Below are positions 51,849-61,547 of a DNA stretch of 64,000 nt, one piece after another. Position numbers and translations under genes: made by a program. The notes under the pieces were generated by a model. It saw only the letters and a list, made by a program, of their open reading frames with translations, ran no database searches and was not told the origin of the DNA. This DNA comes from Phymatolithon calcareum (lineage: Eukaryota > Rhodophyta > Florideophyceae > Hapalidiales), in contig OZ345369.1 of the NCBI GenBank assembly GCA_977006965.1, forward strand, positions 868,001 to 932,000, given 5' to 3'. Position 1 is the stretch's first letter, and each line of letters opens with the position of its first letter.

Positions 51849-53843
51849 TCATGATGCCTCGGGCGCTGCTTGCCTCGCTACAACTTCCAGTTGTTTTAAA
51901 AACGACTCCGGATTGGACATTTCAGTACACCCATAAACCACATTCTTCCCGCCTTTTCCATCTTCTTTGACATACTCCAGACAGTTACCGTACTCCACAT
52001 AATTCCCACCACCCGTGACAAATACAATTGCATCAGAGAATACCAAATTTCTCATTTTTCTTCGCGTCATTGCCTCAAGCGTCTCCACTTCCCCTTCCAT
52101 TCCTTCACTCTGCTCTGAGCTCTCAACTTTCGGATCAAAGTACAAATATCCATCCAACACGTCCTCAGCTCCTGCATCTCTACGTGCTTTTTCGCTCATA
52201 AACAATCGCAGTACCCTTGCCGTCGCGAACGCACGCCGTTGCTCCCCGATCAGACTTCTCGGCAGTTGTGACACGGCCGAGATGCCGCGATGCATCACAC
52301 TGCTCATCATCACACGCAGTGTGCCGCCATTGTAGTCGTCCACCGCCCCGTCTTTTCGCTTAACACGCACGAAACCCAGCACGCGCGCCACATGTTCCAA
52401 TGCTGATGGATCCGCACCCGCTTCCTGCAATGCAGAGCGTATCTCCTCAACGTCGGTCTGTGCAAGTGCGCCGCCAAACACAGCATAGTACATTGCCGCG
52501 GTTCGCAATCTGTCCGTCGGTGTCCCGCTGCTCGCCCCATCCCCGCGTAATAATTCGAAAAGCGGTTCCTTGAGAGTGATAGCATCTGTGCGAACAGGTG
52601 CTGTCCCGGATGCATACGATAATACCCGGCTTTCAAATGTATAGAAGGCATCCAGACCGCGCGCACTAATCTGCGCAAGTAAGGCTGTAGCAATATTTGT
52701 ATGCACATCAATTGCCTCTTTTCGCTTTGTTAATTCCGGCAGTGAGGAGATGGCGTTCGCGAGATGACCGGCCACACTGCGAGTGGGGTGCGCGCTGCTG
52801 TCGTTTTCGTCATCGTCCACAGCGTGACCGGCCTTGCGGTTGATGTCCTCCACTTCGGCGCGATACTTGTTGAGTGCAGATTTGATTCCCTCTGCTACGG
52901 CGGGGAACGGTTTTTCCGCGCTTGCTCTCCAGAACGTGTCTGCAGATTTGTCGAAGTGGTGTGTTTTCTGTCCAGGTCTTTCCGACTCGCTGTCTGACAC
53001 AGACAGCGATATAGCATTGAGCCGCATCCGCAAGCAATCGTGTATGAGCGCCTGATATGTCCATGTATGGTGCAGCATGACGTTAAGGTCTATGTCGCGA
53101 TCGAGAAGAAGTAGTAGCGGTCGTCGGAAGGATGACATTCGGCCGCCAGGGCCACCAGTCGGGGAGAATCGCTGAAAGAGCGAGATGTTCTCGCGCAATC
53201 GACGGTCGAGCTCGCGCGCCACTGCTTCGGATGCACTGCCGCGTTGCGCTCTGATAATGGGAATTACGCCAAGTCCAGCGAGCACTGAGAAAATGCCGCT
53301 CACGATGCGATCGACAAGAAGGGCCTGCGCGTCGTCGTCCGGGGTGCTGAGAGTCACGTACGAATTTGGTATGTTGAGGGAGAAAAGGTCCTGCTCAAGT
53401 GCAACAAAGTCCGCGTAGAGATCGTGCACGGCGGATATTCTCGCAGGTAATTGAATTTGAGAGGCGAGCGCTTTGAACAGTGTTTGCGGGACTGGCGCTG
53501 TGAACGCAAGGGATGCAATCGGATAGAGTGGAGCGTTCTTCCCTTTCCTGGTTCCCGTTCCGTCAAGGTCGCCCAGGACCTGCGCCACATTCTCAGGTGT
53601 TGGGGATACTATGTAGAGTGCGGGTACGTCGCGGAGAGGATTTCGAGGCGCATTGATTCGCAATTGCAAAGTTATGCCATATCGCCGCAAATCAGAAGGA
53701 AGAAAAAGGGTCGCTAGAATGTCTGCCGTGGCAGCGTCAAGGATAAGAACCTTCCATTGCGGCAGATTGCCGCGATTTAGTGACAGGATCCTTGACAACG
53801 ACGACTTTTGGACGTCCCGCAAATGGAATGCACGTGACGTCAT
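51849..53843 (-). CDS. SLY1: SLY1/SCFD1-type Sec1/Munc18 protein
   Basis: The protein has 664 residues from the ATG at 53843 (MTSRAFHLRDVQKSSLSRIL). The frame is open 35 codons further, but this start matches family length (yeast Sly1 about 666, human SCFD1 about 642). Family features in order are WKVLILDAATADILATLFLP, LRRYGITLQLRI, DVPALYIVSPTPENV and LLLLDRDIDLNVMLHHTWTY. The C-terminal FVTGGGNYVEYGNCLEYV with VVYGCTEMSNPESFLKQL is specific for the Sly1 branch. It binds syntaxin-5/Ufe1-type SNAREs and promotes vesicle fusion between ER and Golgi. Single exon. It shares a 364-bp divergent promoter region with UTP3. Confidence 0.93.
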   Translation of the reverse strand: MTSRAFHLRDVQKSSLSRILSLNRGNLPQWKVLILDAATADILATLFLPSDLRRYGITLQLRINAPRNPLRDVPALYIVSPTPENVAQVLGDLDGTGTRKGKNAPLYPIASLAFTAPVPQTLFKALASQIQLPARISAVHDLYADFVALEQDLFSLNIPNSYVTLSTPDDDAQALLVDRIVSGIFSVLAGLGVIPIIRAQRGSASEAVARELDRRLRENISLFQRFSPTGGPGGRMSSFRRPLLLLLDRDIDLNVMLHHTWTYQALIHDCLRMRLNAISLSVSDSESERPGQKTHHFDKSADTFWRASAEKPFPAVAEGIKSALNKYRAEVEDINRKAGHAVDDDENDSSAHPTRSVAGHLANAISSLPELTKRKEAIDVHTNIATALLAQISARGLDAFYTFESRVLSYASGTAPVRTDAITLKEPLFELLRGDGASSGTPTDRLRTAAMYYAVFGGALAQTDVEEIRSALQEAGADPSALEHVARVLGFVRVKRKDGAVDDYNGGTLRVMMSSVMHRGISAVSQLPRSLIGEQRRAFATARVLRLFMSEKARRDAGAEDVLDGYLYFDPKVESSEQSEGMEGEVETLEAMTRRKMRNLVFSDAIVFVTGGGNYVEYGNCLEYVKEDGKGGKNVVYGCTEMSNPESFLKQLEVVARQAAPEAS

Positions 53844-54207
53844 CGCCGAATATGCGACTACAGGCAACGGATGACGGCTTTCGTTCAGGTGCGTGAACGA
53901 CGCCTGCCCAAGCAACTGGCAATGAGGAGGGTCGAAGGGACAGTGCAAGAATTGTTCAGGTGGCGATCGCTTAGGGAGCAGACTTGTTCTTCAAATGCCT
54001 TCAAATTGAAATGATTGAGAAATTGGATGCATTTTGGAGCTAGCCACGTGCCGATTTGGTATTGGCCTATACACCACTTCCCCGTGTTTCTCTCATTTTT
54101 TTCGTATGAGCTGCCCGTCAGGTGATTATTCCGACCGTCGTCCGCATCGCTTGTGGTGTGGAAGTGAAGCCCATTGCCCATCTCGTTCTTCTCGCCCGCT
54201 CAAAATC
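53844..54207. promoter_or_regulatory. Divergent promoter region between SLY1 and UTP3
   Basis: These 364 bp separate two start codons on opposite strands, so both promoters must lie here or overlap the genes. A merged G-box/CRE motif (CACGTGACGTCA) sits at 53831-53842, at the very start of SLY1 and partly coding. No clear TATA box is seen. Confidence 0.4.
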
Positions 54208-55911
54208 ATGACGACTCGAGGGCGACGTCGCAAACCTGCAGCTGCCGTAGTGGATGGCGTGCTGTCTGACTCCGACAAAGACTCGATTGACGAACATATC
54301 GCGAAACGCCAGGCTCGATTGCAGAAGCAAGCCCAAGGTTCTGACTCGGAGTCCGAACCCGAAAATGCAGGCTTCGGTGGTGATACCGAGGTGGCTGTTT
54401 GCGATATTGAGCTCTCCTCTTCCGATGAGGATGAGGACTCCGACGACGAGAATGAGCCTCTTCAAAAACCGAGCGCCGCCAATTTAGGCGACGACAGCAG
54501 CGATGAAAACAATGACGAAGCTGGCTCGGAGGACGATGAAGATTGGGGTGGTCGCCGGGGAAAGTACTATGGAGTTGATACGCAAGAGTTTGAAATTATG
54601 GAGGATGAGGAGCGGGCAGCCGCTCTCGAGGAGGAGGAAGAGGAAGCACTCCGACTTCAGAGGCGCTCGCTCGCTGCATTAGATGCCGCTGATTATGCCC
54701 CGGAAGAAGAAACCGGCTCTGAAGGCGCTGCGGACGTCTCCGATTTCGAAGCGGATGCAACAGAGAAAGATGCTGCGAGCGATGCTGCTGCAACCACGCT
54801 TTTCGAAAGTGCCCCTGAAGTGGCCGCACTTGCCAATGAGTGCAGCAAGTACTACGACCTTACAAATTTATGGAAGTCTCGATTGCAGTGGGGCGAATTG
54901 GCAAACACTCGCTTTCATCTGTACTCGGCCTATGTAACCAATATTGCATTCTATTTTGCTCTCCGCACAGACCCCGAAGCGAAGGGCGTTGATGTTCGCG
55001 CTCACCCCGTTGTGAAGAAGATTGTGCAACTTCGCGAACTAATATCTCTGCACGAAACTATCGATATTGTTGAACCTCAAGCTGCAGCTCTCATGGGAGA
55101 GGGACTCGACGAACTTGACAAGAAGAAGGAAAAACAATTGAATGGATTGGCGCCCTCTCCAAAAACAGTACTGGACGTCAACGCAAATGTGGACACAGAT
55201 GAGCCGAAGAAGGTGGAAGCAAAGGCAGAAGAAAAAACTCGGCGGAAAACTAAAAAGGGACGAAAGCGCAGAAAGGCAGCTTCGGCTGCGGAAGAAGTGG
55301 ATGACAGTTTTGTACAGGGGCTGCTTCAGCGAGCTGAAACTGCCCCCGCAGACGAAGACTCCGAGCGCGTTGCGTCGGAAAAACGGCGGCGATTGAATCA
55401 AATCACAGGCGCAATAGACTCAGAGGCAAAGAACGATATGAAACGGCGTGTAGTGTCCGCGGATGTGGATCACGTGCGCTCCAACACAAATGCGCGACCT
55501 GGCCCTGTAATCGCATCTGAGAGTGGCGAAATCGGTGGCAGCCAGGATGAGAAGCTTGACGAACTTGACGATGATAGCTTCGTAGATCGTGTGTTGCAGA
55601 AGGAGCGTCGCGCTCCGAAGAAGAAGTCTCCTGCCGGGCCTCATCATTATTCTTTCAAGGACGACGTCGATACGAGTGCACGTAGACGTGCCTCTACGCA
55701 GGTCGTGCTTAACCGCGGCCTTTCGCGATACAGGCCGAAGGAGAAGAAGACACCGCGTACGAAGAACAAGCTGGCCTATGCAAGCGCTGTGAAGCGTAGG
55801 AAGGGTATGGTTCGCGATCCTGTGGCCGTGAAGCCCGGGCTTTCTTATGCTGGAGAGGCTACTGGTATTAACGTTAATTCTAGGAGGGGTGCGAAGCTGT
55901 CCGATGTGTAG
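54208..55911 (+). CDS. UTP3: UTP3/SAS10 small-subunit processome protein
   Basis: The protein has 567 residues from the ATG at 54208 (MTTRGRRRKPAAAV). The open frame extends 58 codons upstream, but that part is unlike the family. The N-terminal ~250 residues are very acidic (long Asp/Glu runs). A Sas10/C1D domain follows (about 285-345: WKSRLQWGELANTRFHLYSA ... HPVVKKIVQLREL). After a basic linker comes the Sas10 C-terminal domain RGLSRYRPKEKKTPRTKNKL ... YASAVKRRKGMV. The protein belongs to the nucleolar processome that matures 18S rRNA. Low-complexity acidic and basic stretches predict nucleolar disorder. Single exon; 66 bp to the convergent ATAD3 gene. Confidence 0.92.
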   Translation: MTTRGRRRKPAAAVVDGVLSDSDKDSIDEHIAKRQARLQKQAQGSDSESEPENAGFGGDTEVAVCDIELSSSDEDEDSDDENEPLQKPSAANLGDDSSDENNDEAGSEDDEDWGGRRGKYYGVDTQEFEIMEDEERAAALEEEEEEALRLQRRSLAALDAADYAPEEETGSEGAADVSDFEADATEKDAASDAAATTLFESAPEVAALANECSKYYDLTNLWKSRLQWGELANTRFHLYSAYVTNIAFYFALRTDPEAKGVDVRAHPVVKKIVQLRELISLHETIDIVEPQAAALMGEGLDELDKKKEKQLNGLAPSPKTVLDVNANVDTDEPKKVEAKAEEKTRRKTKKGRKRRKAASAAEEVDDSFVQGLLQRAETAPADEDSERVASEKRRRLNQITGAIDSEAKNDMKRRVVSADVDHVRSNTNARPGPVIASESGEIGGSQDEKLDELDDDSFVDRVLQKERRAPKKKSPAGPHHYSFKDDVDTSARRRASTQVVLNRGLSRYRPKEKKTPRTKNKLAYASAVKRRKGMVRDPVAVKPGLSYAGEATGINVNSRRGAKLSDV

Positions 55912-55977
55912 TTCTGTCGTGGGGAAGAGCACACTGGATATATGCAATAGGGCAATCCTACTAAAAGTTAACACTCT

Positions 55978-57777
55978 CTATACTTTATATGCCGACTGCC
56001 GATGATTCTGTTGATTATCCGTCTCAGAAGAGATTTCTGGGTTAAAGTACGACGGCGCCGCGCTGTCCACATGACCACGTCTGGGAGATTTCTGAGACGC
56101 AGCCCAGGAATCCTTGAGTTCCTTTTGCGAGATATGGTCCTCCAGCACATGATTCGCTTCCTTCATGGACAGCGTCGCATTAGCACTAGAATAGCCAGCA
56201 GCCTGCCAGCCAACAACAAGTTTAGCTACTTCACGTCCGCTGAATCCTTCGCTCTCGATGACAGCCTTCTCCCAAAATTCATCCCAATTCTCATCGCCCG
56301 GCAGTCGCACCGGGACTGCAGCTCTGCGCAAATACTTGTCCACGTACAACTTGAACATTTTTCGGCGCTCATCGGCAGATGGTAGCGGAAATGGGATAAC
56401 ATCGTCGACGCGATCGGCGGCAGCTTCATCAAACTCGTGCGGTCGATTCGTCGCCATCATCATCATGACTCGCGAACTGGGCTCGCCCGTGCGGTACAAG
56501 AACGCATTCAACGCATTTCTCATATCTTCCGTTGCACCACCGGCAGAGCTGCGCGTCCGCAGGAATGCATCTGCTTCATCGATGAAGAGGAGCAGCCCCT
56601 TGCGTGAGGTTGCAGCCCAGTCAAATAACTTGTGTAACTCCGTAACTGCAGTCGCTCCGAGTGGTGCCAGATCTCCACCAGTAAAAATTGCATACTCCAG
56701 CCCACTCTCTCGAGCCAGTCCTTTTGCGAATAGAGTTTTTCCTGTACCTGGTGGTCCTGTAAGAAGGACGTTACGGAAGGGTGCGCTATGACGTCTTGCG
56801 TTCTTTGTTCCCCTAGCGATTCGCTGCAATCGGTTTTGCACGTTCGGTGCAAGCACAACGCCCTTCAACGCCTTCTCGGCATCAGAGGTCCGGAACCTAG
56901 TCCACAGCCGTCGGAGCGACACGGAAGGCTCGCGCACCAGCGTGGCCAAGGTTATTCGGCTCGTCTCGCGAACCAGAGATGGCTTGCCGAGGCGCGCTGC
57001 AATGTACCCACCGGCAATGGAGGCAAACGCACGGGCAGAGTAGATACCGAGGGCAGCCGCGGTTAGTCCTCCGGCGGTGGTGATAACCTTGGTGCGGTCC
57101 GAAATGAATGAGCTCAGACCAGCACCGACAGAACTGGTGGCGACGCGGATGCTTTCGAGAGTAGTCTTTCGGGTTTCGCGAAGCTCGAGGCGCCGGGTTT
57201 GCATGGCGAGATCATGATTGCGACGCTGCTGTTCAGTGCGACCCTGTGCCTCAGCACGCGCTTTCGCTGCATCCGCCTGCTGCCGTAAGGCTGTCTCATA
57301 CTCGATGGTCTTGCGTCGTATGGCCTCTTGACGAAGCACGCTCTCCTCGTCTTTATTGCGTTCCTCCTCCTTCACCTGGCGCTGTGCCTGCATCTGCATG
57401 CCGAGAACATCTTTTTGGCGTTCTCGTTCAAGCTTGTCGCGGTAGAGTTCCTGCCCTCGAGTATACTCTGCCTGTTTCTCCAGCGTCTTTCGCTGTTCAT
57501 CTCCTTGGATCTCGATGTTTTTGGCTCGTTGCTGAGACTCATAAGCTCGAAATTCCGCAGTCTTCGCCTCATAATCAGATTGTTTCGTGCGTTCCTGTTC
57601 GCGAACTAGTTCCAATGCAGCGCGCGCATTTGGAGACGCATCGATTTCGCGGGCAGCCTTGGCCGCACGCTCGAGACCTGTCGGATCGATCGATCCAGAA
57701 AACGACTCCCCGGAGGTTGCTTTGTTTTGTCCGCTGCCTGCCGCGGCATTGTTCTGATCCTTCAGGGCCTTGAACAT
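55978..57777 (-). CDS. ATAD3: ATAD3-family mitochondrial AAA+ ATPase
   Basis: The protein has 599 residues from the ATG at 57777 (MFKALKDQNN); an in-frame ATG 13 codons earlier is less family-like. The long charged coiled coil (about 35-210, Arg/Glu/Gln-rich) precedes a hydrophobic segment at 231-264. The AAA+ module has Walker A GPPGTGKT (341-348), Walker B LLLFIDEADAF (395-405), a sensor-1 region MMMMATNRPHEFDEA, and an Arg-finger region ADRVDDVIPF. ATAD3 spans the inner mitochondrial membrane and organises nucleoids and membrane contacts. Its presence outside animals and plants is known. Single exon, diverging from TyrRS by 413 bp. Confidence 0.93.
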   Translation of the reverse strand: MFKALKDQNNAAAGSGQNKATSGESFSGSIDPTGLERAAKAAREIDASPNARAALELVREQERTKQSDYEAKTAEFRAYESQQRAKNIEIQGDEQRKTLEKQAEYTRGQELYRDKLERERQKDVLGMQMQAQRQVKEEERNKDEESVLRQEAIRRKTIEYETALRQQADAAKARAEAQGRTEQQRRNHDLAMQTRRLELRETRKTTLESIRVATSSVGAGLSSFISDRTKVITTAGGLTAAALGIYSARAFASIAGGYIAARLGKPSLVRETSRITLATLVREPSVSLRRLWTRFRTSDAEKALKGVVLAPNVQNRLQRIARGTKNARRHSAPFRNVLLTGPPGTGKTLFAKGLARESGLEYAIFTGGDLAPLGATAVTELHKLFDWAATSRKGLLLFIDEADAFLRTRSSAGGATEDMRNALNAFLYRTGEPSSRVMMMMATNRPHEFDEAAADRVDDVIPFPLPSADERRKMFKLYVDKYLRRAAVPVRLPGDENWDEFWEKAVIESEGFSGREVAKLVVGWQAAGYSSANATLSMKEANHVLEDHISQKELKDSWAASQKSPRRGHVDSAAPSYFNPEISSETDNQQNHRQSAYKV

Positions 57778-58190
57778 CGCGGTTGTGGATTGAGGTCCCC
57801 GAGAAGGGAAGCGCAAAAGTGCGAAATGAGCGGACGAAGGACTGTTCCCGCCGGTGACTTCTGAAGCCGCATCTCTGGCTCAACGACGTCCGCACGTATG
57901 ACTAGCTGAAGTTTGTTTCATAAAAAGTGCCATAGAGCCTGTATACAAAATGAATTTTTATTGGTAGATCTCAACTAATTTCGTCAATAGAAATTCTACG
58001 CGTTGCCGATGTGTACCAAAAGTCATTACCCATTTTTTCCAATAGAAATATGCCAAGTCGTTGACTAAAATCCAATCATAATCTGACGCAGGATAGAGCA
58101 GAGTGATTGAGGTCGACGTCCGTGCGCTGTACATGTATTGAACTGTTCGCCGCGGGCCGCGCAAACCATTGGAACAAAGTCATTACCAAA
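57778..58190. promoter_or_regulatory. Divergent promoter region between ATAD3 and TyrRS
   Basis: 413 bp separate opposed start codons. I see no TATA box or dyad of note and no other gene. Confidence 0.35.
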
Positions 58191-59411
58191 ATGTCGGAGA
58201 AGGTTGTTAGCTTGCCGCTCGATGCAGCGGAGGGCACCACGACAACAGGATCTGAAGCTATTGCGAACACCGCCCTCCCAAATTCATCAAATGGAGTAAC
58301 CCCGGCTGACACAATCCCGGCTCCAGCGCCTGCCGTGGTATCGCGTCCTCTGGTGAACGGACTTACAATTCAGGAGCGCATGGATATAATTCTCTCTGTT
58401 GGTGAATGTGAGACTGAAGAGGGGTTGCGTTTGGTGTTGGAAAAGAAGCCAACAGCTCCCATCTGTTACGATGGTTTCGAACCGTCCGGACGAATGCACA
58501 TTGCTCAAGGGATTCTGAAGGCAATTAACGTAAATAAGCTTACGCGCGCGGGCTGCGAATTCAAATTTTGGATTGCTGACTGGTTTGCGCAGCTGAACAA
58601 GAAGATGGGCGGCGATATGAAGAAAATCCGTGTAGTGGGGCAGTATTTCGTCGAGATTTGGAAGGCATGTGGAATGAACATGGAGCATGTCACCTTTTTG
58701 TACGCGTCAGACGAAATCAATAAGCGCCCCGACGAGTACTGGACGCGTGTGATGGATATTGCCAGTAAGAACAGTCTCAACCGTATGAAGCGCTGCTGTA
58801 CGATTATGGGCCGTGGGGAAAACGACGATCTGTCGGCGGCACAGATCATGTATCCGTGTATGCAGTGCGCGGATGTCTTTTTCCTCAAGGCTGATATTTG
58901 CCAGCTGGGTATGGATCAGCGTAAAGTGAACATGCTGGCCCGCGAATACGCCGTCCAGAGCAAGCCGAAGCTGCATAAGCCAATTATTCTCTCGCACCCC
59001 ATGATGCCAGGGCTCAAGCAGGGGCAGGAGAAAATGAGCAAAAGCGATCCGCAGAGCGCTATTTTTATGGAAGACTCGGTAAGCGAGGTCAATTCAAAGA
59101 TTAAGGGCGCGTACTGCCCGGAGAAGATTGTCGAGGGAAATCCCGTCCTGGAGTACGTGAAGCATATTGTTCTGCCGGTGGGCCCATTACGCATTACGCG
59201 GTCTGCGGAAAACGGCGGGAATACGATGTACGACGATTTTGAGAAACTTAAGGCCGATTTTGAGAGCGGAGCACTGCATCCTGGTGATTTGAAACCTGCA
59301 GTTTCGAAGGCCATTAATGCCATGTTGCAACCTGTGCGTGATCATTTCAAGAATGATCCCGCTGCGAAGAAATTGCTTCAGCAAGTTAAGAAGTACGCCG
59401 TCACAAGATAA
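58191..59411 (+). CDS. Cytosolic tyrosyl-tRNA synthetase
   Basis: The protein has 406 residues from the ATG at 58191 (MSEKVVSLPL); the frame is open 28 codons more but the context favours this start. After a ~50-residue Ala/Thr/Pro-rich leader comes a class Ic Rossmann fold of the archaeal/eukaryotic TyrRS type. It contains CYDGFEPSGRMHIAQG (the HIGH box equivalent HIAQG at 103-107), ADWFAQLNKKMGGDMKKI, the tyrosine pocket IMYPCMQCADVF and KMSKS at 281-285. The enzyme charges tRNA-Tyr with tyrosine. There is no C-terminal EMAP-II-like domain, unlike vertebrate TyrRS. The catalytic residues look complete. It converges on the cyclophilin gene, 108 bp between stops. Confidence 0.95.
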   Translation: MSEKVVSLPLDAAEGTTTTGSEAIANTALPNSSNGVTPADTIPAPAPAVVSRPLVNGLTIQERMDIILSVGECETEEGLRLVLEKKPTAPICYDGFEPSGRMHIAQGILKAINVNKLTRAGCEFKFWIADWFAQLNKKMGGDMKKIRVVGQYFVEIWKACGMNMEHVTFLYASDEINKRPDEYWTRVMDIASKNSLNRMKRCCTIMGRGENDDLSAAQIMYPCMQCADVFFLKADICQLGMDQRKVNMLAREYAVQSKPKLHKPIILSHPMMPGLKQGQEKMSKSDPQSAIFMEDSVSEVNSKIKGAYCPEKIVEGNPVLEYVKHIVLPVGPLRITRSAENGGNTMYDDFEKLKADFESGALHPGDLKPAVSKAINAMLQPVRDHFKNDPAAKKLLQQVKKYAVTR

Positions 59412-59519
59412 AGCTATAGATTCGTAAATTTGTATCCGAGAAATGCTCCTCGAACATGTTTTATGCCTCAGCGACCGCACGGTTGGTTAGAAAAATCAAG
59501 ATACATCTATCAGTGATAC

Positions 59520-60305
59520 CTAAACCTCAATGTTGTACGGCTCCGCAAGGGTAAGCACGCCAGAGTCAACAACTACAACGTCCTTGAGCGGGCGGTCTGC
59601 TGACGTCTTGACAGCCTCAAGCTTGTCGACGACATCCATGCCTTCCACAACTTTGCCGAAAACAACATGCTTGCCGTTCAACCACGGTGTCTCTGTGAAC
59701 AGAATAAAAAACTGCGATCCATTCGTGTCCGGGCCAGCATTGGCCATGGAAAGCCAGCCGCGACCTTCGTGACGGAACTTGAAGTTCTCATCAGCGAATT
59801 TTTCGCCATAGATGCTCTTTCCTCCTGTACCATCCTGGTGTGACCAATAAGAGCACAGAGATAGTCCTAAATGTCAGTCGCAGCCCATTTAATTGTCGAG
59901 AGAGGAGCATGAATTAACGGAGGGCAACGTACCCTGTTCTCGAAATCGCCGCCCTGAGCCTGGGATCAAAAAATAGGAGAAAGAGATCCTCGTGTTGTCA
60001 GAAACAGATCAACGACATTGTCGAAATTGCGGCCGCAAAAATCAGGGCGGATAACGCACCATGAAGCCGGGAATAATGCGATGGAAAATGCTCTTTCGAT
60101 AGCCAAAGCCCTTCTCATGAGTGCAAAGCGCCTTGAAGTTGTCAGATGTCAATGGAGTACTCGAGAATAGGCCAAACACAATTCGGCCTGCTTTCTCGCC
60201 GCCAATTTCGATGTCGAAGTAGACATGATCCTTGACCTGCGGGCCAGGCTTGGCAAAGACCGCAGTCGCAAAAACACAAATCGCGAAAGCGGAAAGGAAC
60301 TTCAT
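59520..60305 (-). CDS. Secretory-pathway cyclophilin (peptidyl-prolyl isomerase), three exons
   Basis: Exons are 60060-60305, 59933-59959 and 59520-59834, giving 195 residues. Introns are 100 bp (gtgcgt...cccag) and 98 bp (gtacgt...accag). Residues 1-18 form a signal peptide ([18 protein letters not shown]), so it enters the ER or is secreted, like cyclophilin B. The catalytic core is complete: [15 protein letters not shown] with the active-site Arg, then [20 protein letters not shown] and [19 protein letters not shown]. There is no KDEL at the C-terminus (it ends EPYNIEV). The middle exon is only 27 nt and encodes nine residues across the active site, so its correct inclusion is essential. 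Splice sites were chosen because they alone restore the QGGDF motif. Confidence 0.92.
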
Positions 60306-60803
60306 CGCGTAGAATTCGTTTGGAGTTAAAGTCGATGGAGGGCAATGGCAAACATGTACGTAAAGAAAACTTCTAAATTATGGGAAATTTAGTCGAAAGG
60401 TTAATGCACTCTTGCTTCAATCTCTATAGTCACCGGCGCTGTAAGCTGCGCGCTGGTAGATTGAAAATGTGCACAGTTTCATGGCCACAGGCGCCTTGTA
60501 TCACAGCTGTGATACAGGCGCCTGGGGAGTTTCTATCAGCGAATGATTCGCTAATAATCATCGTTGCACACTCCCGCGTATCAGCGCGTGACGTCGCCTT
60601 CCACGGAGTTGTGTGGCAAGGGCGTGCTCCAAGTAGGATGGCCATGCATCCCAACACGGCTCCGACATAATGTGTGGCAAATTATTTCAGAAAATACAGT
60701 TTTCAATATGATGAACCCCATTTAAAGCGAGATCAACTGTTCATTCGAAAAGCAACCCCCCGTCCGAGGCGATGCTCATCTTTGGCGCAGTCCAATTTCC
60801 GAA
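60306..60803. promoter_or_regulatory. Divergent region between cyclophilin and ferredoxin-TPR genes
   Basis: This 498-bp gap contains a hairpin (60488-60524). TGACGTCGCCTTCCACGG near 60589-60606 contains TGACGT and CCACG, cores seen in ER-stress elements. That is suggestive only. Confidence 0.35.
60488..60524. repeat. 18-bp hairpin with one bulged base
   Basis: The arms CAGGCGCC(T)TGTATCACAG and its complement meet with no loop. The left arm has one extra T. It is 183 bp upstream of the cyclophilin ATG. Confidence 0.9.
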
Positions 60804-61547
60804 ATGTCCGGCATGGCATTTCTAATCGCGGGGTCCTCGCACGCGCCAACATTGCGCCAACCGCGCGGAGAATTCAGATGCATTCCCCGCTGTAGCCTAG
60901 AGCGACCGCGGCGGCCAGTACTACGCATCTGCAACGGCCCGACGTGCTCGCTGGACGGCGGCAGTGCCGCCCTGGCCGCCACGCTCCGCGCACTAGCACC
61001 GGACGCCGACATCGCGCTGTGCGGCTGTCTCGGCGGCTGCGGCTCGGGGCCGAACGTGGCGGTGCGCGGCCGCGTGGCGAGCGGAGCAGGGGCGGCCCTC
61101 CGTGCTGGGCAAATCACAGCACGGTCGCAGACGGTGCGCGCGCTGAAGCTCAAGGCAGTGGCCGATGAAGAGCTTTCTCGCGGGAAGGCGGCGTGTGCGG
61201 CAATGCAGTACGATGAGGCTCTGAGAATGTTGCGTGACGGTGCCGACGCAGAGGCTGTTGCAGGCCTGAGCGCGCGTATCCGCTCTAACCGGAGTAGAGC
61301 GCTGCTGGAGGACGGGCGGATTGAAGAGGCTAGACAGGAGGCAAGGAATGCGGTCAAGGAGGACCAGACGCTTGCAGCTGCTTGGCTGCGTGAGGCGCAA
61401 GGGGCATGGGCGGATGGAGATGTGAGCAGGGCGGACGAGGCTGTGAGGATTGCCGGGGAGCTTGATGATGGGGTGACGAAGAGGTTTGAGGAGTGGAAAA
61501 GTAGGCGTAAAAAGAAGGCAATTTGGGGACGGATTTGGGGACGGTAA
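60804..61547 (+). CDS. Thioredoxin-like [2Fe-2S] ferredoxin fused to TPR-like helices
   Basis: The protein has 247 residues. Residues 1-40 are rich in Arg, Ser and Pro with few acids and could be an organelle transit peptide. Residues 40-95 match the thioredoxin-fold [2Fe-2S] type: Cys43-x4-Cys48 (LRICNGPTCSLDGG), then Cys75-x3-Cys79 (GCLGGCGSGPNVAV), the four cluster ligands. An extra Cys73 precedes them. Residues 115-230 form paired helices with TPR-like periodicity (ALRMLRDGADAEA, IRSNRSRALLEDGRIEEA, AAAWLREAQGAWADGDVSRA). A basic tail WKSRRKKKAIWGRIWGR ends the protein. An electron-transfer or cluster-delivery role in the plastid is inference. Single exon; coding DNA is GC-rich. Confidence 0.75.
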   Translation: MSGMAFLIAGSSHAPTLRQPRGEFRCIPRCSLERPRRPVLRICNGPTCSLDGGSAALAATLRALAPDADIALCGCLGGCGSGPNVAVRGRVASGAGAALRAGQITARSQTVRALKLKAVADEELSRGKAACAAMQYDEALRMLRDGADAEAVAGLSARIRSNRSRALLEDGRIEEARQEARNAVKEDQTLAAAWLREAQGAWADGDVSRADEAVRIAGELDDGVTKRFEEWKSRRKKKAIWGRIWGR

